A DNA stretch of 64,000 bases, from assembly GCA_947589355.1 (NCBI GenBank), contig CANPZC010000006.1, positions 1 to 64,000 of the forward strand, written 5' to 3'. The stretch comes from an uncultured Clostridia bacterium. GTDB lineage: Bacteria > Bacillota > Clostridia > Oscillospirales > Ruminococcaceae. A model generated the notes under the pieces. The model saw nothing but the letters and a program-made list of their open reading frames with translations, ran no database searches and had not been told where the DNA came from. A program made the translations under genes and the position numbers. Positions 27,046-38,204 of this stretch are shown piece by piece. Numbering within the stretch: the stretch's first letter is position 1; every line of letters begins with the position of its first letter.

Positions 27046-27322
27046 GCGTTTGAGAAAAGAGAAGTAGCGCAGCCAAAGCTTCTATCAGCGAGCATGGGAC
27101 GGTGTGAGCCGTGCGGAAGTTCTGCGTGAATAACACTTTTCGAGCTGCGAGCCGAACAAAGCGCACCCTGCGCTTTAATTAAGCGAGCCGTTACCGCGCG
27201 TCAGTCGGCGTTCTTTCATTTGTGCGCACCAAATTTGTGCGCTATGTACTTGACAAGAACGGTCAAAATGAGATAAAATATAGGTGGCACAGCGAGTACA
27301 GCACTTGCCCTATAGAATGCTG
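27046..27322 (+). promoter_or_regulatory. T-box leader (tRNA-Asn type) of asnB
   Basis: Stem I closes by GTTTGAG.AAAAG (27048-27059) with CTTTTCGAGC (27137-27146). The distal loop GACGGTGTGAG sits on a GCATGG/CCGTGC stem. The specifier loop holds AAC (27132-27134), an asparagine codon, followed by A. Stem II is AAAGCGC/GCGCTTT (27159-27176); stem III is TTGAC/GTCAA (27250-27266). The T-box core AGGTGGCACAGCG (27282-27294) lies in an antiterminator closed by TATAGG/CCTATA; UGGC would pair with the GCCA end of tRNA-Asn. The competing hairpin is CAGCA/TGCTG (27299-27322), without a T run. Confidence 0.85.
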
Positions 27323-27343
27323 AAATATACGGAGGTAATCATT

Positions 27344-28936
27344 ATGTGTTCTATAATGGGCTATTGCGGCAGCTGCGTCGCCTATAATTCTTTTGTTTCG
27401 GGATTTTGTCAGACAAAATCCCGTGGGCCTGACGACAGCAGGATAATTAAACTTGAAAGCGGAAAGGGCATTCTTGCGTTCCACAGGCTGGCTATAATGG
27501 GTCTTACAGAGGAGGGTATGCAGCCGTTTGAGCTTGACGGCAGCTATGTTGTATGCAACGGCGAGATATACGGCTTCAAAAGACTGAAAAAGCAGCTTGA
27601 GGAAACAGGCAGATACACCTTTAAGAGCGACTCCGACTGCGAGATACTTCTGCCGCTTTACCGCGAATACAGCGTGGATATGTTTCAGATGCTGGACGCG
27701 GAGTTTGCCTGCATAATCTACGACAAGCCCTCTGACAGCTTTATCGCAGCGCGCGACCCTATCGGCATACGACCGCTTTATTACGGTCTTGACGAGGAGG
27801 GCGAGCCGATATTTGCAAGCGAGGCTAAAAACTTAGTTGGTCTTACAAAGAAGATAATGCCTTTCCCCCCGGGTCACTACTGGAAAGACGGCAAGTTCGT
27901 GTGCTATATGGACATAGCGAAAGTTGACGAGGTCTGCTATGATGATCTTGAAACGGTATGCCAAAAGATACACGACAAGCTGGTGGCAGGTGTTGAAAAA
28001 CGCCTTGTGGCAGATGCAAAAGTAGGCTTTCTGCTTTCCGGAGGACTGGACAGCTCTTTGGTATGCGCTATTGCAGCCAAAAAGAGCGACAAGCCGATAA
28101 AGACTTTTGCCATAGGCATGAGCGAAGATGCTATCGATCTGAAATACGCAAAACAGGTGGCAGACTACATAGGCAGCGACCACAAGGAGATAATCATCAC
28201 GAAAGATGACGTTCTGAACGCTCTGGAAGATGTTATACACCTGCTCGGCACGTTCGATATAACCACTATCAGAGCGAGCATGGGTATGTATCTTATCTGT
28301 AAGGCTATTCACGAGCAGACTGATATTCGCGTACTGCTGACGGGTGAAATTTCGGACGAGCTTTTCGGTTACAAGTACACCGACTTTGCTCCGAATGCGC
28401 AGGCTTTTCAGGAGGAATCCCAGAAGCGTGTGAGAGAGCTGCATATGTATGACGTACTGAGAGCTGACAGGTGTATTTCGGTAAACTCTCTGGAAGCGCG
28501 CGTGCCGTTCGGCGATATTGATTTTGTAAAGTACGTTATGTCTGTAGATCCCGAAAAGAAGCTGAACAAATACGGCAAGGGTAAATACTTGCTCCGCCAC
28601 GCTTTTGAAAAGGGCGATTATCTGCCCGAAAGCATTTTGTGGAGAGAAAAAGCAGCTTTTTCAGATGCCGTAGGTCACTCAATGGTCGATTATCTTAAAG
28701 AGTATGCAGAAGAATTTTACAGCGACGAGCAGTTTGAAGAAAAGATAAAGCAGTACAGCCACGCTGCGCCGTTTACCAAAGAATCTTTGCTGTACCGTGA
28801 GATATTTGAAAAGTATTACCCCGATCAGGGCGAGATGATAGTTGACTTCTGGATGCCTAACAAGGCATGGGAGGGCTGCAACGTCAACGACCCGTCTGCG
28901 AGAGTGCTTTCAAACTACGGTGACAGTGGGAAATAA
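27344..28936 (+). CDS. asnB: Asparagine synthetase B (glutamine-hydrolysing)
   Basis: 530 residues. The start was set at 27344 so that Cys2 (MCSIMGY) becomes the N-terminal glutaminase nucleophile; CGGAGG is 10 bases upstream. Residues 2-200 are the class II glutaminase ([27 protein letters not shown]); the rest is the synthetase with the PP-loop [14 protein letters not shown]. It makes asparagine from aspartate, glutamine and ATP. The T-box with an Asn codon just upstream fits induction when tRNA-Asn is uncharged. Confidence 0.96.
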   Translation: MCSIMGYCGSCVAYNSFVSGFCQTKSRGPDDSRIIKLESGKGILAFHRLAIMGLTEEGMQPFELDGSYVVCNGEIYGFKRLKKQLEETGRYTFKSDSDCEILLPLYREYSVDMFQMLDAEFACIIYDKPSDSFIAARDPIGIRPLYYGLDEEGEPIFASEAKNLVGLTKKIMPFPPGHYWKDGKFVCYMDIAKVDEVCYDDLETVCQKIHDKLVAGVEKRLVADAKVGFLLSGGLDSSLVCAIAAKKSDKPIKTFAIGMSEDAIDLKYAKQVADYIGSDHKEIIITKDDVLNALEDVIHLLGTFDITTIRASMGMYLICKAIHEQTDIRVLLTGEISDELFGYKYTDFAPNAQAFQEESQKRVRELHMYDVLRADRCISVNSLEARVPFGDIDFVKYVMSVDPEKKLNKYGKGKYLLRHAFEKGDYLPESILWREKAAFSDAVGHSMVDYLKEYAEEFYSDEQFEEKIKQYSHAAPFTKESLLYREIFEKYYPDQGEMIVDFWMPNKAWEGCNVNDPSARVLSNYGDSGK

Positions 28937-28956
28937 ATATATGGAGTGAGCGCATA

Positions 28957-30528
28957 ATGCCAAATTCGCAGGGTATTACAAACACACAGAACATTGACAA
29001 TTTGGAAAAGATACTCGTCCTTGACTTCGGCGGTCAGTATAATCAGCTGATAGCAAGGAGAGTAAGGGAGCAGCACGTTTATGCGGAGATAAAGCCGTAT
29101 GACAAAGTAACTTTAGAGCAGGTAAAGGAATACAAGGGCGTTATTTTCACGGGCGGCCCTAACAGCGTTTATGACGAAAGTTCGCCGCATTACGACCCTG
29201 CAATACTGAATATCGGCGTGCCGATACTGGGTATATGTTACGGCGACCAGCTTATGGCGTATATGGCGCAGGGCGAAATTTCAAGCGCGGAAGACAGCAG
29301 CGAGTACGGCAAAACTAATGTATATTTTGAAAATGACCTGCTCTTTGAGGGGCTGCCGAGCGAGAGCGTTTGCTGGATGAGCCACAACGACTTTATATCC
29401 GCGCCGCCCAAAGGGTTTAAAACTATTGCGCATACCGACAAATGCCCCTGCGCGGCTATGGCAGACGAGAGCAGGCGGCTTTACGGCGTGCAGTTCCACC
29501 CCGAAGTTACACACACCGTATACGGAAAGCAGATACTAGAAAATTTTGTGTTTAAGGTGTGTAAGTGTAAGGGCGACTGGAAGATAGAAAATTTTGTCGA
29601 AAATTCTATAGAAAAGTACAAAGAATATCTGGCAGGGAAGAAAGTTCTGCTGGCGCTTTCGGGCGGAGTGGATTCTTCTGTTGCGGCTGTTATGCTGCAC
29701 AAGGCTATCGGCAATGACCTTACCTGCGTGTTTGTAGACCACGGGCTGCTTAGAAAGAACGAGGGCGACTTTGTAGAGCAGACGTTCAGGCGGCAGTTTG
29801 GCATGAATATGATACGCGTAAACGCCGAGGACAGGTTTCTCAGCAAGCTCAAAGGCGTTACCGAGCCCGAGCAGAAGCGCAAGATAATCGGCGAGGAGTT
29901 TATACGCGTTTTTGAGGACGAGGCTAAAAAGCTGGGCAAGATAAACGTGCTGGTGCAAGGCACTATCTACCCCGATGTTATAGAGAGCGGCAAGGGCGAT
30001 TCCGCGGTGATAAAGAGCCACCACAACGTCGGCGGTCTGCCCGATGTCATATCGTTTGACGAGATAGTCGAGCCGCTGAGGGAGCTTTTCAAAGACGAGG
30101 TGCGCCGTGCAGGCGAGCAGCTTGGCATACCGCACGAGCTCGTGTGGCGGCAGCCGTTCCCGGGCCCGGGGCTGGCGGTCAGAGTTATCGGCGAGATAAC
30201 GAAAGAAAAGCTGGAGCTTCTGCGCGATGCAGATGCTATCTTCCGTGAGGAAGTGGCAAACGCGGGGCTTGAAAAGATGACTAATCAATATTTTGCGGTG
30301 CTTACGGGTCTGCGCAGCGTGGGCGTTATGGGCGATGCGAGAACGTATGGGTATACTATCGCGCTGAGAGCGGTCACTACAGATGATTTTATGACCGCCG
30401 AGTGGACAAGGCTGCCGTATGAGGTGCTGGAGCGCGCGAGCAGCCGTATAACCAACGAAGTTGCAGGCGTTTCAAGGGTGGTGTATGATATAACATCGAA
30501 GCCGCCTGCAACTGTTGAATGGGAATAA
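28957..30528 (+). CDS. guaA: GMP synthase (glutamine-hydrolysing)
   Basis: 523 residues. Class I glutaminase domain: [10 protein letters not shown] (nucleophile cysteine in GICYG) and GVQFHPEV (His/Glu). ATP-pyrophosphatase domain: [17 protein letters not shown]-terminal dimerisation domain: [10 protein letters not shown] and [10 protein letters not shown] at the end. It converts XMP to GMP using glutamine. It begins 20 bases after asnB and is probably in the same transcript, which would place purine synthesis under the Asn T-box as well. Confidence 0.97.
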   Translation: MPNSQGITNTQNIDNLEKILVLDFGGQYNQLIARRVREQHVYAEIKPYDKVTLEQVKEYKGVIFTGGPNSVYDESSPHYDPAILNIGVPILGICYGDQLMAYMAQGEISSAEDSSEYGKTNVYFENDLLFEGLPSESVCWMSHNDFISAPPKGFKTIAHTDKCPCAAMADESRRLYGVQFHPEVTHTVYGKQILENFVFKVCKCKGDWKIENFVENSIEKYKEYLAGKKVLLALSGGVDSSVAAVMLHKAIGNDLTCVFVDHGLLRKNEGDFVEQTFRRQFGMNMIRVNAEDRFLSKLKGVTEPEQKRKIIGEEFIRVFEDEAKKLGKINVLVQGTIYPDVIESGKGDSAVIKSHHNVGGLPDVISFDEIVEPLRELFKDEVRRAGEQLGIPHELVWRQPFPGPGLAVRVIGEITKEKLELLRDADAIFREEVANAGLEKMTNQYFAVLTGLRSVGVMGDARTYGYTIALRAVTTDDFMTAEWTRLPYEVLERASSRITNEVAGVSRVVYDITSKPPATVEWE

Positions 30529-30540
30529 GGTGGTGTGATA

Positions 30541-31437
30541 ATGGGAGAGATAAAATTATTCACCACCGGTGACACTGTAAAAGAGCGCACTTCTTCAGAG
30601 GTCGTGCTTGAAAAAGAGCTTCAGAACCTTATCGAGAAGAATATGGAAACCTTTTTTGGTGTCCGCTTTCTGAAAAGCGAGTATGCTATCACCAACGGGC
30701 GAATGGACAGTATAGGCATTGACGAAAACAACAGTCCCGTTATTTTTGAATACAAAAGAAGTCAGAACGAAAATGTTATCAATCAGGGACTTTTTTACCT
30801 TGACTGGCTGCTTGATCATAAGGCGGATTTTAAGCTGCTTGTAATTGAAAAACTCGGAATTGACGAGGCAGAAAAAATAGATTGGTCTGTACCGTGCGTA
30901 ATATGTATAGCACATGATTTTACAAAGTATGACATTCATGCTGTAAATCAGATGCAGCGCAATATTAAGCTGGTAAGCTATCGCAGGTATGACAAAGACT
31001 TAATATTATTTGAACATCTCAACACACCTGTTTTCAAGGCTGTTTCGGACAGTCAGGACGGCACGGCAGATGCTAAAAACAGTATGCAGAAAACACATAT
31101 TGAAAAGTTGGCAGCCGCTTCTGAACAGATGAAAGAACTTTATCATTCGCTGTGCGATTTTATCGAGTCGCTCGGTGATGATATTGCCAAAAATCAGTTG
31201 AAGTTTTATTTGGCGTACAAAAAAGTACAAAACATGGCGTGTATTGAGATATACGAGAAAAAAGTTATAATGTTTTTGAAACTTGACCCAACAAAAATTT
31301 CTCTTGAAAAAGGCTTTTCGAGGGATATGCGGAAAGTAGGGCATTACGGAACCGGCGACTTGCAGCTGACAATAAAAGACTCCGCTGATTTTGAAAAGGC
31401 TAAGCCTTTAATTATTCGTACATTTAATGAGTTATGA
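30541..31437 (+). CDS. DUF5655-type protein with PD-(D/E)xK nuclease-like N terminus
   Basis: 298 residues. Residues 20-150 look like a restriction-endonuclease-fold domain: IEKNMETFFGVRFLKSEYAIT, GRMDSIGIDENNSPVIFEYKR (D...E-x-K order). The C-terminal 100 residues match the DUF5655 style (YHSLCDFIESLGDDI ... YLAYKKVQNMACIEIY). A nucleic-acid role is likely but unproven. I chose ATG 30541, with AAGGTGG 7 bases upstream, over a GTG at 30535. It is 12 bases after guaA, so probably cotranscribed, but not part of purine synthesis. Confidence 0.75.
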   Translation: MGEIKLFTTGDTVKERTSSEVVLEKELQNLIEKNMETFFGVRFLKSEYAITNGRMDSIGIDENNSPVIFEYKRSQNENVINQGLFYLDWLLDHKADFKLLVIEKLGIDEAEKIDWSVPCVICIAHDFTKYDIHAVNQMQRNIKLVSYRRYDKDLILFEHLNTPVFKAVSDSQDGTADAKNSMQKTHIEKLAAASEQMKELYHSLCDFIESLGDDIAKNQLKFYLAYKKVQNMACIEIYEKKVIMFLKLDPTKISLEKGFSRDMRKVGHYGTGDLQLTIKDSADFEKAKPLIIRTFNEL

Positions 31438-32219
31438 TAGCGACATGGGGGAGCAGATACTATATAATACCCCACCCACTAACCACCCCCAATAAAAGAA
31501 AACACGCTGGCAGAATATTCTTCCAGCAATATGCGGCTTTGGTTCGTTGGGGTATGGTGTAGAGAGAGCGGCGTGCTGTAGTGCTGAGGCGTGGTCTTGC
31601 TTCTTGCTTCTATATAAACCACAGGCATAGCAATTTTGAGCTAGGTCGGGAAAAATATTTCTAACCTCTAACTTCTCACCTCTAACCTCTAGTGGCTGAA
31701 TATTCTTCCAGTCAACGTGGGATTGAGTGTACTTTTTGGTGTGGGGCTCAAAGTGTAGGTGTTAGCTGTAGTGGTGGGACATAACGCGAATTTTAAATAG
31801 CTATTGCGCACGCAAGCGCGCAGAAAAAATAGTGAGGACTTTTTCTCTTGTGCATATATTATAGATATACCCGACCCACTGACCACCCAAAAGGGAAACA
31901 CACTGGCAGAATTTTCTTCCAGCGGCGTGGGGGTGATATACGGCTTTGGCTAGTTGGGGTAGGGTGTAGTACTGTGGTGCTGAGGCGTGGTCTTGCTTCT
32001 TGCTTCTATATAAACCGCAGGCATAGCAATTTTGAGCTAGGTCGGGAAGAATATTTCTAACCTCTAACTTCTCACCTCTAACCTCTAGTGGCTGAATATT
32101 CTTCCAGTCGACGTGGGATTGAGTGTACTTTTTGATATGGGCTCAAAGTGTGAGTGTTAGCTATAGTGGTGGGGCGTAAAGCGAATTTATAAATAGCAGT
32201 TGCGCACGCAAGCGCGCGC
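31438..32219. repeat. Palindrome A cluster and 200-bp direct repeat
   Basis: Palindrome A copies at 31507-31526, 31693-31712, 31903-31922 and 32089-32107. A block of about 200 bases at 31577-31777 recurs at 31977-32173 (about 396 bases apart), each holding one A copy and the words TCTAACCTCTAACTTCTCAC. At 31803-31822 and 32200-32220 lies the TTGCGCACGCAAGCGCG variant. Nothing looks coding. Confidence 0.65.
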
Positions 32220-32408
32220 AGGGAAAACAGCGATGGCTACAACAAGGGAACGCCCTCTCTTGCAGGGCGTTCCCTCTTGAAAAACAATCCACCGGATTGT
32301 TTTTCAATTCACCCTTTGCGGAGCGCACGCTGTGTCTTTGTGGGGCGCCGCCCCACACCCCGCAAGCCTTTTGAAAAAGGCTTGACCGAAAACTTTTAAT
32401 TTCTTGAC
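32220..32408 (+). ncRNA. Structured repeat element D, copy 2
   Basis: Stem 1: 32246-32255/32265-32274 with loop TCTCTTGCA; stem 2: 32277-32290/32294-32307; stem 3: 32339-32346/32350-32357; stem 4: 32364-32371/32376-32383; tail TTTCTTGACA. Compared with copy 1, stem 1 has changed from GGAAAATCCC to GGGAACGCCC with matching changes on the other side; stems 2-4 are nearly unchanged. Confidence 0.65.
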
Positions 32409-32548
32409 ATGAAATTATAATTAACGCGCAAAAGTAGAAGTCATAACCTCTTGCCTCTTGCTTCTAACTCTAAACCGCAGGAATGACGGTTTCGCGCAAA
32501 CATTATAAAAGAAATTCTAACTTCTAACCTCTAACATCTAACTTCTAA

Positions 32549-34171
<1,623 letters not shown>

Positions 34172-34199
34172 TATAGCATATAAAAGCGGTGATGTAAAA

Positions 34200-35639
34200 A
34201 TGAGTATCCATGAAGAATGCGGAGTGTTCGGCGTTATAGCTCCGCAGCCTATAAACGTTGCAGGAATAACCTATTACGGGCTGTATGCCTTGCAGCACCG
34301 CGGTCAGGAAAGCTGCGGAATTGTTGTGAATGACGACGGCGTGTTTGTATCGCACAAAGACTTAGGGCTTGTGAGCGAAGTTTTTTCCGGTGATGTGCTG
34401 ACGCGCCTACCCAAAGGCAGTATGGCTGTAGGGCATTGCAGATACGGCACAACGGGCGGCAACAACCGCAACAACTGTCAGCCGATAGAGGTCAACCACC
34501 AAAAGGGCAGAATGGCTCTGGCGCACAACGGCAATCTCAGCAACGCGGCTCAGCTTCGCAACGCGCTGGAGCTGGAGGGAGCTATTTTTCACACGACGAG
34601 CGACACCGAAACGATAGCTTACATAGTTACCAAAGAGAGGCTGAAAGCGCCGTCTATTGAAGAAGCTTTGAGCAGGGCTATGGATAAGCTTGACGGTGCG
34701 TACTCACTGGTGCTTATGTCTCCGCAGAAGCTTATCTGCGCGCGCGACCCATACGGCTTCAGACCGCTTTGCTATGGCGTTACTGCTGACGGGGTATACG
34801 TTGTGGCTTCGGAGAGCTGCGCTCTGAAAGCTGTGGGAGCGGAGCTTGTGAGAGAACTGCTGCCGGGCGAGATACTTGTATTTGGCAAAAACGGCGTTGT
34901 TTCGCGCACCGAGCACTGCAATAAAAAACCGCAGAAATTGTGTGTTTTTGAGTATATATATTTTGCACGTCCCGACTCGGTAATTGACGGCGTTTCGGTA
35001 CATTCGGCGCGGCTGGAGGCAGGCAGGATACTTGCAAAAGCTCACCCTGCCGATGCTGACATAGTGGTTGGCGTTCCCGATTCGGGGCTTGACGCGGCTT
35101 TGGGATTTAGCTTAGAATCAGGCATACCATACGGGATAGGGCTTATAAAAAACAAGTACATAGGCAGGACGTTCATATCACCGCAGCAGGGCGACAGGCT
35201 GGACAAGGTGCGCATAAAGCTTTCGGCCATTGAAGAAACGGTGAAAAATAAGCGCATTGTACTGATAGACGACAGCATAGTGCGCGGAACTACGAGCGGC
35301 AGGATAGTAAAGCTTTTGCGTGAGGCAGGCGCAAAGGAGATACACATGAGGATATCGTCGCCGCCGTTTTTACACCCGTGTTATTACGGCACGGACATTG
35401 ACTCGGAGGAGCATTTGATAGCGTGTCATCACACCATAGATGAGATAGCGCAGCTTATAGGGGCTGACAGTCTGGGTTATCTGCCCGAGGAACAGCTGGG
35501 TGCGCTTGCGAGGACGAAAGGGTACTGCCACGCTTGTTTCAGCGGCGACTACCCCACCCCGATACCTACAGACACGCGGAAAGACCGTTTTGAACAGAAG
35601 CTCTCGGAGGGAAAGCAGATGGAGTTTTCTTTTTCGTGA
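34200..35639 (+). CDS. purF: Amidophosphoribosyltransferase (glutamine PRPP amidotransferase)
   Basis: 479 residues. The N terminus MSIHEECGVFGV implies processing to expose Cys7 as nucleophile, as in the B. subtilis type with a propeptide. The CHACFSGDYPTP segment near the C terminus carries ligand cysteines of the [4Fe-4S] cluster. The PRPP site is RIVLIDDSIVRGTTSG. It catalyses the first step of purine synthesis. It is unusual that it follows pyrG and not other pur genes; both use glutamine. Confidence 0.96.
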   Translation: MSIHEECGVFGVIAPQPINVAGITYYGLYALQHRGQESCGIVVNDDGVFVSHKDLGLVSEVFSGDVLTRLPKGSMAVGHCRYGTTGGNNRNNCQPIEVNHQKGRMALAHNGNLSNAAQLRNALELEGAIFHTTSDTETIAYIVTKERLKAPSIEEALSRAMDKLDGAYSLVLMSPQKLICARDPYGFRPLCYGVTADGVYVVASESCALKAVGAELVRELLPGEILVFGKNGVVSRTEHCNKKPQKLCVFEYIYFARPDSVIDGVSVHSARLEAGRILAKAHPADADIVVGVPDSGLDAALGFSLESGIPYGIGLIKNKYIGRTFISPQQGDRLDKVRIKLSAIEETVKNKRIVLIDDSIVRGTTSGRIVKLLREAGAKEIHMRISSPPFLHPCYYGTDIDSEEHLIACHHTIDEIAQLIGADSLGYLPEEQLGALARTKGYCHACFSGDYPTPIPTDTRKDRFEQKLSEGKQMEFSFS

Positions 35640-35643
35640 TTTC

Positions 35644-35672
35644 TTGACATAGGGGTAATTTTGTTGTATAAT
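35644..35672 (+). promoter_or_regulatory. Consensus sigma-A promoter with no gene close behind
   Basis: TTGACA (35644-35649), a 17-base spacer and TATAAT (35667-35672), only 5 bases after the purF stop. The next gene starts 650 bases on. The TTTCTTGACA word also ends element D, so it may be a remnant of D, but the matching -10 box supports a real promoter. Confidence 0.65.
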
Positions 35673-35674
35673 AG

Positions 35675-36060
35675 TGGTATACTAAATATGGTTTGCGCTT
35701 ATACACAGCCCGCGGAGCAGAATTAGTGAATAGTGAATATTGAATAACGAATAGTTAATAGATAAGGTGCGGCTTACGCCGCGTATTTTAAAAGTTTTAT
35801 GTACCAACGCAGATAGTACGGACATTAGATATTTTTTGATGACCCGACCCACAAACCTCCCAAGAGGAAAGGAGCTGGCAGAATATTCTTCCAGTATCTT
35901 GAGGGAGGTGGGGCGAAGTTTTATTTTTATAGAGTTGTGGTGTCGTGCGGTTATACACACTCGCTGAAAAAATACAATTCAGATACACGCAAAGTTTTTA
36001 GAGAACGGGAAGAAGCCTCGCAGAGGGTTCAACGTGTGGCGGCGAGGACTTTTTAGTTAT
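35675..36060. repeat. Modules C-like, A and truncated G
   Basis: 35699-35785 repeats the order seen at 13750-13835 (C-like reverse, AGTGAATAGTGAATA, GGTGCGGCTTACGCCGCG). Palindrome A at 35875-35894 has the best outer arms: ACCCACAAACCTCCCAAG against CTTGAGGGAGGTGGGG. The stretch at 35950-36040 matches 16819-16890 and ends in a truncated module G. No gene is seen. Confidence 0.6.
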
Positions 36061-36084
36061 GCGCTATTTATCTAAACGGACTAT

Positions 36085-36229
36085 GCAAAAGAATTACGGT
36101 TTTCAGCGGTTCGCAGAACCGCGCCAAAATCGCCGCCCCACTTTCGGCGGCGAAGTAATTCTTTCATTGTGGCTTGGAGGCTAAAGCCGACAAGACACTG
36201 CGCTCCTGCGCCGCGCGTAAGCGCAAAAT
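36085..36229 (+). ncRNA. Structured repeat element H, copy 2, ending in module C
   Basis: Outer stem 36088-36097/36155-36164 identical to copy 1. Inner hairpins GCGGTTC/GAACCGC (36106-36112/36116-36122) and CGCCGCC/GGCGGCG (36131-36137/36146-36152) differ from copy 1 but pair fully. GACAAGACACT is followed directly by module C (36199-36229). Confidence 0.6.
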
Positions 36230-36254
36230 ACTAACAAATTTTTATAAAAAATAT

Positions 36255-36288
36255 CGGCAAGTTGCCTTTTCGCCTTGCCGTTTTTATT
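36255..36288 (+). terminator. Intrinsic terminator before the amylase gene
   Basis: CGGCAAG (36255-36261) pairs with CTTGCCG (36274-36280), followed by TTTTTATT. With the promoter at 35644-35672 it would bound a 600-base transcript without a protein gene. Confidence 0.75.
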
Positions 36289-36322
36289 ACTGCATATTAC
36301 TGAAATTGCAAGGAGTTATTTT

Positions 36323-37630
36323 ATGTATTGGTACGAAAGATCGACATTTTATCACATCTATCCGCTGGGTTTCTGCGGCGCGCGCAAGCAAAACGACTTC
36401 ACCTCGCAGCCGACTCACGACATACTGAAAGTCATTGACATTATTCCGCACATCAAAAAAATGGGCTTTACGGCGGTGTATTTCGGTCCTGTGTTTGAGT
36501 CCTCGGCGCACGGATATGATACGGCAGACTACACGAAAATTGACCGCAGGCTGGGTACTGATGACGACTTCAAAAAAGTGTGCGGCGAGCTTCACAAAAA
36601 CGGCATAAAGGTCGTGCTGGACGGCGTTTTCAACCACGTTGGCAGAGAGTTTTGGGCGTTCAAAGACGTGAGGGAAAAGAAGTTTTCCTCCGCCTACAAA
36701 GACTGGTTTCAGATAAGAGACGGCAATTCCTGCTACAACGACGGCTTCTATTACGAGGGCTGGGAGGGTCACTACGAGCTGGTGAAGCTGAACCTCTGGA
36801 ACGGCGATGTGAAGAATTATCTGAAAGAATGTATTTCTCAGTGGGTGGAGAAGTTTGATATTGACGGTTTGCGCCTTGATGTTGCATACTGCTTAGAGCC
36901 GCAGTTTTTGAAAGAATTGCGCGGTCACTGCAAGTGGCTGAAAGAGGACTTCTGGCTGCTGGGCGAGACGCTTCACGGCGATTACAACCGCTGGATGAAC
37001 CCCGAAATGCTTGACAGTGTGACGAATTACGAATGCTACAAGGGCATTTACTCTGCGTTCAATTCGATGAATATGTTTGAGATAGCGCACTCGATACAGA
37101 GGCAGTTCGGCAAGGAAAACTGGTGCTTATATCGGGGTAAAAAACTGTACTGTTTTGTTGACAATCACGATGTGAGCCGCATTGCTACGATACTGACGAA
37201 CAAGGCTCACCTGCCGCTTGTATACACGCTTTTGTTCACTATGCCGGGGATACCGTCGGTATACTACATGAGCGAGTACGGCGAGGAGGGCGACAAGGCA
37301 CACGGTGACGATGAATTGCGTAAACCGTATGAAAAGAGAGAAGATACCGAGCTGACAAAGCACATTGCGGCGCTGGCAAAGGCACACACGCAGAGCGATG
37401 CGCTGTGCGGCGGCGATTACACGCAGCTTGCGCTGACAAACCGCCAGTATGCGTTCGCGCGCGCGGCAGGCGAAAAAGGCGCGGTGACGATGATAAACGC
37501 TGACGGCGGCGATCACACGTTCAATGTGAATTACGGCGGCGGCTGGAGGGATATTTTCACCGGCGAGGAGGCTGATCTTTCGCAGCCCATAGTGCTGGGA
37601 GGGTACAGCTCGAAAGTTTTTGTAAAGTAA
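36323..37630 (+). CDS. GH13 family alpha-amylase-like glycosidase
   Basis: 435 residues, no signal peptide, so cytoplasmic. The four GH13 regions are present: GVFNHVG (I), GLRLDVAYC with the aspartate nucleophile (II), LLGETLHGDY with the acid/base glutamate (III) and FVDNHDVSR (IV). The N terminus YWYERSTFYHIYPLGFCG is typical of maltodextrin- or cyclomaltodextrin-degrading members. It probably cleaves alpha-1,4-glucans taken up by the cell; exact specificity is not readable. I chose the ATG at 36323 with AAGGAG upstream; the longer frame starts inside the terminator. Confidence 0.93.
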   Translation: MYWYERSTFYHIYPLGFCGARKQNDFTSQPTHDILKVIDIIPHIKKMGFTAVYFGPVFESSAHGYDTADYTKIDRRLGTDDDFKKVCGELHKNGIKVVLDGVFNHVGREFWAFKDVREKKFSSAYKDWFQIRDGNSCYNDGFYYEGWEGHYELVKLNLWNGDVKNYLKECISQWVEKFDIDGLRLDVAYCLEPQFLKELRGHCKWLKEDFWLLGETLHGDYNRWMNPEMLDSVTNYECYKGIYSAFNSMNMFEIAHSIQRQFGKENWCLYRGKKLYCFVDNHDVSRIATILTNKAHLPLVYTLLFTMPGIPSVYYMSEYGEEGDKAHGDDELRKPYEKREDTELTKHIAALAKAHTQSDALCGGDYTQLALTNRQYAFARAAGEKGAVTMINADGGDHTFNVNYGGGWRDIFTGEEADLSQPIVLGGYSSKVFVK

Positions 37631-37636
37631 GACAGC

Positions 37637-37666
37637 GCTGCTGCCCCTGAAAAACGGGGCGGCGGC
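37637..37666 (+). terminator. GC-rich hairpin after the amylase gene
   Basis: GCTGCTGCCCC (37637-37647) pairs with GGGGCGGCGGC (37656-37666) allowing G-T pairs, 6 bases after the stop codon. It has no T run, so it may protect the 3' end more than stop transcription. Confidence 0.5.
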
Positions 37667-37718
37667 CGGCAGCGTTTACGCAAGCGTAAGCGCCACAAAA
37701 AAATTTTTGCAAAAGGTA

Positions 37719-37747
37719 TTGCAAAACAGTAAAATGTATGTTATAAT
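37719..37747 (+). promoter_or_regulatory. Sigma-A promoter of tRNA-Pro
   Basis: TTGCAA (37719-37724), a 17-base spacer and TATAAT (37742-37747), 11 bases before the tRNA. Confidence 0.8.
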
Positions 37748-37758
37748 AGTAGGGTCGT

Positions 37759-37836
37759 CGGGGTGTGGCGCAGTTTGGCTAGCGCGCTACCTTGGGGTGG
37801 TAGAGGCCGTGGGTTCAAGTCCCGCCACTCCGACCA
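37759..37836 (+). tRNA. tRNA-Pro (anticodon GGG)
   Basis: A 78-base cloverleaf: acceptor CGGGGTG/CACTCCG, D-arm GGCGCAGTTTGGCTAGCGC, anticodon loop TTGGGGT on a CTACC/GGTAG stem, T-loop GTTCAAGTC, discriminator A and encoded CCA (37834-37836). A short CCCTTGAC/GTCAAGGG hairpin (37843-37862) follows and may end or process it. Confidence 0.95.
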
Positions 37837-38030
37837 GAAACGCCCTTGACTATCGTCAAGGGCTCAGTGAATAGTGAAAGAGAGAATAGTGAATAGTTTA
37901 TAGTATACGTTTCTAGGCGTTTCTGTACTATTCACTATTCTCTATTAATTATTCACTATTCACCGCACATTGACCGCCTCAAGTGTCGGTCAAGTGCAGA
38001 AGAAGCCTCTGTGATGGTTCTTCCTATTCA
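37837..38030. repeat. Long inverted repeat and reversed module G after tRNA-Pro
   Basis: GTGAATAGTGAAAGAGAGAA (from 37869) faces its approximate complement at 37929-37966, forming a long A/T-rich inverted repeat of the AGTGAATAGTGAATA family seen near 13780 and 35725. 37973-38026 is module G in reverse. No gene. Confidence 0.55.
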
Positions 38031-38170
38031 TTATTCAATCGCTTTTTGTTTTATCAATTTCTGTGTTTATTCTGTGTTTACGGTGGTTTTGCTGTCGCAC
38101 GTTCACACGGATAGTAAGGTTTGCTGTAGCGGTGGGGCTTCTTCTGGTGCGTTATATAAAATTACTACGA

Positions 38171-38204
38171 GAATACATCTGAACATCGGGTGTATTCTTT
38201 TTTT
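38171..38204 (+). terminator. Orphan terminator
   Basis: GAATACA (38171-38177) pairs with TGTATTC (38191-38197), followed by a T run. The sequence closely resembles the terminator at 42025-42057, yet no gene lies upstream, suggesting a duplicated or lost gene end. Confidence 0.65.

Noticed and set aside
27250-27279. TTGACA with an AT-rich -10-like box before asnB
   Set aside because: TTGAC pairs with GTCAA 12 bases on and lies at the stem III position of the T-box leader, so it is better explained as RNA structure than as a promoter.
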